Origin: Gammaproteobacteria bacterium
GTDB taxonomy: Bacteria; Pseudomonadota; Gammaproteobacteria; UWMA-0217
DNA length: 9,272 nt
Direction of reading: 5' to 3'
NCBI GenBank assembly: GCA_011330835.1
Contig: DRPO01000499.1
Coordinates: 1-9,272 of the forward strand
Part shown: positions 4,570 to 9,272 of the stretch, piece by piece
Position numbering within the stretch: position 1 is the first letter of the stretch
Layout: each line of letters opens with the position of its first letter
Notes under the pieces: generated by a model
Database searches by the model: none
Seen by the model: only the letters and a program-made list of their open reading frames with translations
Told to the model about the DNA's origin: nothing
Made by a program: the position numbers and the translations under genes

Positions 4570-5717
4570 GCCGGGCGCCCCACCTTCTGCTCGCGGTCTC
4601 CGCGCATGGCTATGGCCACCTGTCCCAGGTCGCCCCGGTCATCAATGCGGTTCGCGAACGCCTGCCCAACCTGAAGCTGACGGTTCAGGGCGCTTTCTCC
4701 CGGGAACTTGTGGCTGGCCGCATCGCCGGCGATTTTGAACAGATCACCGAGCCGGCGGATGTCGGATTCGCCATGCACGGGCCAACGGTCATCGACTGGC
4801 CCACCACGCTCGACTGGTTCCGGAGTTTCCATCGCGACTGGGACGCGAAGCTCGCCGCGGAGCAAGCCCTGTTGCGCGACCGGCGGATCGATCTGGTCGT
4901 GGCCGACATCCCTTCCCTGCCGATCGCGGCCGCCAGGGCGGTCGGCATTCCGGCGGTCGCCTACTCTTCCCTCAACTGGGTCGATACGCTGCTGGAAAAC
5001 CGCGCCGTGGCGGAGGCGCTGTCCGCCGAAATCGCGCTGATGCGGGAAATCTACGCCTCGGCGGACTGGTTCATCCTGCCCGAGCCCAGCATTCCCATGG
5101 ACTGGCTGGCCGAGTTCGATCGCGACAACCGGTATCCCGTCGCCCCGGTCAGCGCCTCGCCCCGCGACCGCCGCGACGAACTCGTCCAGTTGCTGAATCT
5201 GAACCCCGAAGCCCGACTCGTTCTCGTCAGCCTGGGCGGCATTCCAATGGAGGAAGCCCTGACGCGTTGGCCCCGTCTGGAGGGCGTGCAATGGCTGGTC
5301 GACGCCGAAGCGGATCCGGCTCGCCCCGACCAGATCAGCATTCAGGGGCTGAACTGGCCGTTTCCCGACCTGATCGGCTCCGTCGACCTGCTGGTCACCA
5401 AACCGGGCTATGGCACTTTCACCGAAGCGGCGCGGTGTGGCATCCCGGTACTGAACATCGAACGAACCGATTGGGCTGAATCGCGTTACCTGATCGAATG
5501 GCTGAAAACTATCGTACCGATGATCACGGTGGCGCTGGATAAGGTGCGCTCGGGCGCGATCGGCGATGAAATCCTGACGTTGCTGGCCCAGGGGCGACGC
5601 CCGGGCATTCAGGAAAACGGTGTAGCCCCGGCCCGTGAATTGATACTATATTCCCTGAAATCGGGAATTCCCCGCTCCCATACAGACAACGAATTCAGGA
5701 CTGGAGACAATCAATGA
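4566..5717 (+). CDS. GT-B fold glycosyltransferase-like protein
   Basis: This 383-residue protein has the layout of a GT-B glycosyltransferase. The N-terminal strand-loop HLLLAVSAHGYGHLSQVAPV (6-25) resembles the acceptor-side loop of MurG-like and UGT-like enzymes. DLVVADIPSLPIAAARAVGIP (109-129) follows, then a C-terminal Rossmann domain with LVLVSLGGI (218-226) and the nucleotide-sugar signature region LLVTKPGYGTFTEAARCGIP (275-294). No signal peptide or membrane helix is evident, so it is probably cytoplasmic. Donor and acceptor are unknown. The start is GTG at 4566, which overlaps the DUF465 stop (GTGA), and its own stop overlaps the ATG of the YfaZ-like gene (ATGA). Tight coupling to an outer membrane barrel hints at an envelope glycoconjugate, an inference only. 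It may instead be an inactive homologue. Confidence 0.82.
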   Translation: MSRAPHLLLAVSAHGYGHLSQVAPVINAVRERLPNLKLTVQGAFSRELVAGRIAGDFEQITEPADVGFAMHGPTVIDWPTTLDWFRSFHRDWDAKLAAEQALLRDRRIDLVVADIPSLPIAAARAVGIPAVAYSSLNWVDTLLENRAVAEALSAEIALMREIYASADWFILPEPSIPMDWLAEFDRDNRYPVAPVSASPRDRRDELVQLLNLNPEARLVLVSLGGIPMEEALTRWPRLEGVQWLVDAEADPARPDQISIQGLNWPFPDLIGSVDLLVTKPGYGTFTEAARCGIPVLNIERTDWAESRYLIEWLKTIVPMITVALDKVRSGAIGDEILTLLAQGRRPGIQENGVAPARELILYSLKSGIPRSHTDNEFRTGDNQ

Positions 5718-6292
5718 AATATTTCAATTTAGCGGCGACAGCGTTGGCGACCATGATCGCTGGCGTTTCCAACCCGGCGGGCGCGGCGGACCTTGAACTG
5801 GCGCTCAGCAACCAGTCCGCCATGACCGAGGTCATCGCGGATTCAGCGAGCATCGCCTCGGGCGGGGCCGATATTCACATGGGCCTGCTGTTCAACGAAA
5901 TCGACGATGTCGTTGGCCACGCCGGGCTGATCGTGCGCGGCAGGCCGGTGAATGAACAAGCCGTTTCATTCGGACTTGGCGCGGGTCTCTACTACGCCAG
6001 CCTGGATACGCCCAGCCGCTCGGTGGGCGCCTTGACGCTCGGCTTCGAACTCGAATACACCATTCCGGGCAACACGCCGATCGGACTGGGCGGCAGCCTG
6101 TTCTACGCGCCCGATGTGACCACCTTCAGTGACGGCGATTCACTGCTGGATCTGAAGCTGCGCGCGGAAATCGACGTCTTGCCCAGCGCCACCGCCTTTA
6201 TCGGCTATCGCAAGCTCTCGACCGACCTGACCTCGGGCGGAGAACACAAGATGGACGATAACGTGCACGTCGGCATTCGCATTCAGTTCTAG
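5714..6292 (+). CDS. YfaZ-like outer membrane beta-barrel protein
   Basis: This 192-residue exported protein has a signal peptide (MKYFNLAATALATMIAGVSNPAGA, cleavage near residue 24). The mature part is built of alternating strands: DIHMGLLFNEIDD, HAGLIVRGRP, AVSFGLGAGLYYA, LTLGFELEYT, IGLGGSLFYAPDV, LLDLKLRAEIDVLPSATAFIGYRKL and finally NVHVGIRIQF. A terminal Phe after an amphipathic strand is the classic signal for outer membrane barrel assembly. The order of the late strands, with DSLLDLKLRAEIDVLPSA, fits the YfaZ family, whose function is unknown. The start has GGAGA 5 nt upstream and overlaps the previous gene by 4 bp. No T-rich terminator follows; the next gene begins 62 bp on. Confidence 0.85.
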   Translation: MKYFNLAATALATMIAGVSNPAGAADLELALSNQSAMTEVIADSASIASGGADIHMGLLFNEIDDVVGHAGLIVRGRPVNEQAVSFGLGAGLYYASLDTPSRSVGALTLGFELEYTIPGNTPIGLGGSLFYAPDVTTFSDGDSLLDLKLRAEIDVLPSATAFIGYRKLSTDLTSGGEHKMDDNVHVGIRIQF

Positions 6293-6354
6293 CCCGCATT
6301 TCTGGCGCACGAATCCACCTGCCTCGTGAGCAGGGGGGGTAGGGTTTCCGCGGC

Positions 6355-7572
6355 ATGAACAAGATTCAAAAAGCAGAGGTCGCTTTCCCCAATGGCCGGG
6401 GAGAACAACTGGCAGGGACGATCGACAGGCCAACGGGCCGCATTAGCGGCTGGGCGCTCTACGCGCACTGCTTCACCTGCTCCCGCCAGATCATTACCGC
6501 GAGAAGGGTCTGTCAAGCGCTGGCGCGACGCGGGCTGGCGGTATTGCGCTTCGATTTCACCGGGCTGGGCGACAGCGAGGGCGATTTCGCCGACACCAAT
6601 TTTTCCACCAACGTCGGCGACGTAATCGCGGCGGCGGAATTTCTCGCCAGGGAACACCAGCCCCCCAGCCTGTTGATGGGCCACAGCCTCGGCGGCGCGG
6701 CGGCGTTGGCGGCGGCGCCCTCCATCGATTCGATCAAGGCCGTGGCCACCATTAACGCGCCCGCCGATCCTTCCCACCTCAACTATGTATTCGAGAGCCG
6801 CCGCAAGCAACTGGAGAACGCGGGACAGGCCGAGGTCGAGGTCGCCGGTCGCCGCTTCCTGTTCAAGAAACAATTTCTCGACGATTTGCAGGGCCACGCA
6901 CTGGAAAACAAGATTCACAAACTCGGAAGCCCCCTGCTGATCCTGCACACCCCCAACGACGCGGTGGTCAATGTCGACGAAGCGCGCAAGATATTCCAGG
7001 CCGCCCGGCACCCCAAAAGCTACATCTCCCTCGTCGCCGAAGACCACCTGCTGACTGGCCCCGACGACGCCGACTACGCGGCGGGGCTGATCCAGGCCTG
7101 GGCAAGCCGCTTCATTGGCGAAGCAGGTTCGCCCTCCGAGCGCGACAAGCCCGTGATTGAAGCGGGAGAAGTCCTGGTCAGGGAAACCGGCGAAAACTTC
7201 ACCAACGAAGTCTTCACCGAAGCCCACCATTTTCTGGCCGATGAACCCCGCAACATCGGCGGCCAAAACGCCGGCCCCAAACCCACCGAACTGCTGATGG
7301 CCGCGCTCGGCGCCTGCACCTCGATCACCCTGCGGATGTATTTCCAACACAAGGGCTGGGAAGTCGGCGAAATCAGCGTGCGGGTTCGCAAAGACCCAAG
7401 CGGAAAACAAGGGCCACCTCGCTATAGCGTTGATATCGAGATACCCACCCCGCTTGAAGACGACCAGCTCAAACGGGTTCATCACATCGCCAGCCGATGC
7501 CCGGTTTACCGCATCCTGTCAACCGAAGCCGAAATCTCGCACGAAGTCACGACCAGACATGACATTGAATGA
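6355..7572 (+). CDS. bifunctional alpha/beta hydrolase - OsmC family fusion protein
   Basis: This 405-residue fusion joins two domains. Residues about 15-255 are an alpha/beta hydrolase with the nucleophile elbow GHSLGG (Ser111), a candidate acid Asp202 in HTPNDAVV and a candidate His231 in AEDHLL. Residues about 268-400 are an OsmC/Ohr-like domain with both redox cysteines: Cys321 in ALGACTSITLRMY and Cys382 in ASRCPVYRIL. OsmC domains reduce organic peroxides by a cysteine-based mechanism; the fused hydrolase may release an acyl or ester group from the same class of substrate, which is inference. No signal peptide is present, so it is cytoplasmic. This fusion is common in proteobacteria. 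The start ATG at 6355 is preceded only by a weak AGGG, so the precise start is moderately sure. The upstream gap of 62 bp allows read-through from the YfaZ-like gene. Confidence 0.92.
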   Translation: MNKIQKAEVAFPNGRGEQLAGTIDRPTGRISGWALYAHCFTCSRQIITARRVCQALARRGLAVLRFDFTGLGDSEGDFADTNFSTNVGDVIAAAEFLAREHQPPSLLMGHSLGGAAALAAAPSIDSIKAVATINAPADPSHLNYVFESRRKQLENAGQAEVEVAGRRFLFKKQFLDDLQGHALENKIHKLGSPLLILHTPNDAVVNVDEARKIFQAARHPKSYISLVAEDHLLTGPDDADYAAGLIQAWASRFIGEAGSPSERDKPVIEAGEVLVRETGENFTNEVFTEAHHFLADEPRNIGGQNAGPKPTELLMAALGACTSITLRMYFQHKGWEVGEISVRVRKDPSGKQGPPRYSVDIEIPTPLEDDQLKRVHHIASRCPVYRILSTEAEISHEVTTRHDIE

Positions 7573-7581
7573 AGCGCCGGA

Positions 7582-7619
7582 GCGCGAAACCCGCCACGTA
7601 ACCCGCTTACGGGTAAACG
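7582..7619 (+). repeat. 38-bp direct repeat, copy 1
   Basis: The stretch starts GCGCGAAACCC and ends GGTAAACG. It matches a second copy at 7812-7849 at 33 of 38 positions by eye. It contains an internal inverted repeat ACCCG-CTTA-CGGGT (7601-7614), and lies just after the hydrolase-OsmC stop codon. The last ten bases of the unit are almost the same in both copies. Confidence 0.7.
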
Positions 7620-7647
7620 ACACCCTCAACAGAAATACCCTACACCT

Positions 7648-7714
7648 TTGCCGGCAAGATGCCGGCGCTCCCAGCCCCCCTGGGAGCGCCGGCATCCCGC
7701 CAGCCCACCGGCAA
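7648..7714. repeat. large palindromic repeat with 16-bp perfect stem
   Basis: ATGCCGGCGCTCCCAG (7659-7674) and CTGGGAGCGCCGGCAT (7680-7695) are exact reverse complements around five C residues. A palindrome TTGCCGGCAA (7648-7657) borders it on the left, and CCGGCAA (7708-7714) on the right can pair with TTGCCGG (7648-7654). No T-run follows, but the long stem downstream of the hydrolase-OsmC gene could still slow or end transcription. A short relative lies at 1891-1925 in inverse orientation. Confidence 0.75.
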
Positions 7715-7715
7715 T

Positions 7716-7737
7716 GTCGGGCTCGGCCCGACGAGCC
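7716..7737. repeat. overlapping short palindromes
   Basis: GTCGGGC-TCG-GCCCGAC (7716-7732) is a perfect 7-bp stem with a 3-nt loop. It overlaps GGCTCG...CGAGCC (7720-7737), so the segment can fold in two exclusive ways. It lies in the gene-free region 7573-7971. Confidence 0.5.
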
Positions 7738-7811
7738 GCGAGGCGCTCTTCCCCCCCTTCGCCCGCCCCGCCAGCGCGCCATAAGCCAGAAAAGAAGTAC
7801 AAGATATCGAG

Positions 7812-7849
7812 GCGCGAAACCCACCGCACAACCCGCTTACCGGTAAACG
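7812..7849 (+). repeat. 38-bp direct repeat, copy 2
   Basis: The second copy of the unit at 7582-7619 lies in the same orientation, 192 bp after the first copy ends. Five positions differ, four of them in the ten-base middle segment. Together the two copies bracket the palindromic repeat cluster. The rest of 7850-7971 holds no gene that I can support; it contains the likely promoter and leader of cutA, with TAGAAT near 7935 as a weak -10 candidate. Confidence 0.7.
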
Positions 7850-7971
7850 CCTCTCTAAAACAAAACTCCTCTACCGACAAAGCCCTCAATCCAAACAATA
7901 ACCAAGAGAACCTGCATCCCGCCCCCAAAACCGATAGAATCCGCATCTCTATCAATCAGGGCCGCGTAGTC

Positions 7972-8292
7972 ATGGGCGACAGGATCATGGTATTGACGAC
8001 CTACCCGGATCAGTCGGGCGCCGAACAACTGGCCCGCGAACTGGTGGAGAAAAAACTGGCCGCCTGCGTGAATATTTTGCCGCCGATGACGTCTGTCTAT
8101 CGATGGCGCGGCAATGTTGAATCCGGTCGAGAACATCAGTTGGTGATCAAGACGCGCCAGCATTTGTTCTCGCGAGTCGAGCAACTGGTCGCCGAACGCC
8201 ATCCCTATGAATTGCCTGAACTACTCGTGCTGCCGGTTCAGGGAGGATCCAGAAACTATCTTGCGTGGATTGACGAAGTCACTGATGATTAA
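7972..8292 (+). CDS. cutA: CutA divalent cation tolerance protein
   Basis: This 106-residue protein is a CutA homologue. Its ferredoxin-like strands show MVLTTYPDQSGAEQLARELVEKKLAACVNIL (6-36), SVYRWRGNVE (41-50) with the conserved aromatic/Trp position, HQLVIKTRQ (55-63), HPYELPELLVLPV (77-89) and NYLAWIDE (95-102). CutA forms compact trimers and has been linked to copper and other metal tolerance, though its role is debated; it may act as a small signalling protein. A longer in-frame reading from 7648 is rejected because homology begins at MVLTTYPD and the upstream part lies in repeats. I chose ATG 7972; ATG 7987 (Met6) is possible. The dsbD start overlaps its end by 8 bp. The cutA-dsbD order is conserved in enterobacteria. 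Confidence 0.93.
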   Translation: MGDRIMVLTTYPDQSGAEQLARELVEKKLAACVNILPPMTSVYRWRGNVESGREHQLVIKTRQHLFSRVEQLVAERHPYELPELLVLPVQGGSRNYLAWIDEVTDD

Positions 8293-9272
8293 ACCATTTC
8301 CCAAAACCTTGACCGCCCGCTCCCAGCCATTTTTCCAGATCGGTGTTTTTCTGCTCCTGCTGGCGGTGGCGGCGCTGTCTCCATCCCCCGCCCACGCCGC
8401 CAAGGGTTCGGCGCTGGATGTCCTCAGCGGCCTGAACGCCGCGCTGGGGGGCGGCAGCGAGGAGGAGCTGCTCGACCCGGACGAGGCTTTCAGCTTCTCC
8501 GCCTCGCTGAAGAAGCCGGGCTACCTGGTGGGCCGCTGGCAGGTCGCCGATGGCTACTACATGTACAAGAACAAGCTGAAGATGGCGCTGGAAGGCGCGA
8601 CCGGTCTGAAGCTGAGCGAACCCGTCTACCCGCCCGGGGAATTCCACAAGGATCCAAATTTCGGCGAGGTCGAGGTTTTTCGCGGCGCGCTGACGCTAGA
8701 GTTCCCGATTCTCGGCCTGCAAGGCCCGCCCGAGAAGCTGGCGCTGAAAGCGCAGTATCAGGGCTGCGCCGATCTGGGCGTTTGCTATCCACCGATCCGG
8801 AAAACAATCGATTTCGCGGCGAATGAGCTGAGCAAACTGGTTTCCACGCCCAAGCCGGGCAGCCGCGCGGCGCCGACAGCGTCATCCAGCGCCGCGCCGA
8901 TGATCTCCGAGCAGGACGCCATCGCGGCGAAGCTGGCCTCCGGCAACACCATTCTCACCCTGCTGAGCTTCTTCGGCTTCGGCTTGCTGCTGGCGTTCAC
9001 GCCCTGCGTTTTTCCGATGATTCCGATTCTCTCCGGCATCATCGTCGGCAGCGGCGACAATGTCACGCCGATGCGCGGCTTCCTGCTGGCGCTGTCCTAT
9101 GTGCTGGCGATGGCGGTCGCCTATACCGTCGTCGGCGTGCTGGCGGGGCTTTTCGGCGCCAATTTGCAGGCCTGGTTCCAGAACCCGTGGATTCTGACCC
9201 TTTTCGCGGTAATCTTCGTGCTGCTGTCGCTGTCGATGTTTGGCTTCTACGAGTTGCAGATGCCGGCCTCGA
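8285..9272 (+). CDS. dsbD: thiol:disulfide interchange protein DsbD, 5' part
   Basis: The gene runs off the right edge; 329 codons are visible. DsbD carries electrons from cytoplasmic thioredoxin across the inner membrane to periplasmic DsbC, DsbG and cytochrome c maturation proteins. A signal peptide covers about residues 1-38 (hydrophobic VFLLLLAVAAL, cleavage near AHA). The periplasmic alpha domain, about 60-180, has its redox pair in YQGCADLGVCYPP (Cys161 and Cys167). A linker rich in Ala, Ser and Pro follows. The membrane domain starts near 222 with FFGFGLLLAFTPCVFPMIPI, in which Cys241 is the first of its two redox cysteines. The C-terminal thioredoxin-like domain lies beyond the window. 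The ATG at 8285 overlaps the cutA stop and has no clear ribosome binding site, so translational coupling is likely. Confidence 0.94.
   Translation, partial: MIKPFPKTLTARSQPFFQIGVFLLLLAVAALSPSPAHAAKGSALDVLSGLNAALGGGSEEELLDPDEAFSFSASLKKPGYLVGRWQVADGYYMYKNKLKMALEGATGLKLSEPVYPPGEFHKDPNFGEVEVFRGALTLEFPILGLQGPPEKLALKAQYQGCADLGVCYPPIRKTIDFAANELSKLVSTPKPGSRAAPTASSSAAPMISEQDAIAAKLASGNTILTLLSFFGFGLLLAFTPCVFPMIPILSGIIVGSGDNVTPMRGFLLALSYVLAMAVAYTVVGVLAGLFGANLQAWFQNPWILTLFAVIFVLLSLSMFGFYELQMPAS

Noticed and set aside
4251..5291. A 346-codon open frame on the minus strand
   Set aside because: It runs antisense to the DUF465 and glycosyltransferase-like genes and has no recognisable domain.
6318..6334. Hairpin CCTGC...GCAGG as a terminator after the YfaZ-like gene
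   Set aside because: The stem is only 5 bp and is followed by G residues, not T.
6289..7485. A 398-codon open frame on the minus strand
   Set aside because: It mirrors the hydrolase-OsmC gene, whose catalytic motifs in the other strand are clear.
7648..7971. An upstream in-frame extension of cutA
   Set aside because: It covers repeat sequence, and the translated part has no family similarity; CutA homology begins a few residues after ATG 7972.
8285..8292. The 8-bp cutA-dsbD overlap as something unusual
   Set aside because: Short overlaps within operons are ordinary, and this gene order is known.

Overview
The window is a GC-rich chromosomal stretch, most likely from a gammaproteobacterium. 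Support for this comes from the cutA-dsbD gene pair, a YfaZ-type outer membrane protein, a PilF/PilW-like TPR lipoprotein, a DsrC/TusE-family protein, a DUF465 protein, and several dispersed palindromic repeats of the GTCATTCC and GCCGGCATCC kinds that are common in sulfur-oxidising and related gammaproteobacteria. The genus cannot be settled from sequence alone. No transposase, phage gene, tRNA, rRNA or CRISPR array was seen.

Layout. On the minus strand, reading right to left, a lemA-like lipoprotein gene (1678-1067), a TPM-domain protein gene with a glycine-rich tail (1033-143), and the first 46 codons of a second TPM-type gene (140-1) form a compact envelope operon. Positions 1679-1925 hold a 17-bp inverted repeat and repeat elements. 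A small three-helix membrane protein of unknown function (2330-1926) is transcribed away from a DsrC/TusE-family gene (2555-2872). Positions 2873-3067 are non-coding and palindromic. A lipoprotein with PilF/PilW-like TPRs and a SPOR domain (4260-3196, minus) is followed in the -1 frame by a 45-codon tail with three GKCG motifs. From 4348 to 6292 (plus), three genes overlap by 4 bp each: a DUF465 coiled-coil protein, a GT-B glycosyltransferase-like protein and a YfaZ-like outer membrane barrel. A fused alpha/beta hydrolase-OsmC gene follows (6355-7572). Positions 7573-7971 are a dense repeat region. The window ends with cutA (7972-8292) and the first 329 codons of dsbD (8285 onward), overlapping by 8 bp.

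The most notable observation is at the end of the TPR-SPOR gene. A U UUU UUA heptamer lies in the zero frame just before the stop codon. Eight nucleotides after it a two-tier stem-loop can be drawn, and the -1 frame then reads a lysine/GKCG tail that has no start codon of its own. This is either programmed -1 frameshifting, which would make two forms of the lipoprotein, or a one-base loss (real or technical) in a T-run. Most of the other genes are recognisable families concerned with the envelope, thiol/sulfur chemistry or metal tolerance.
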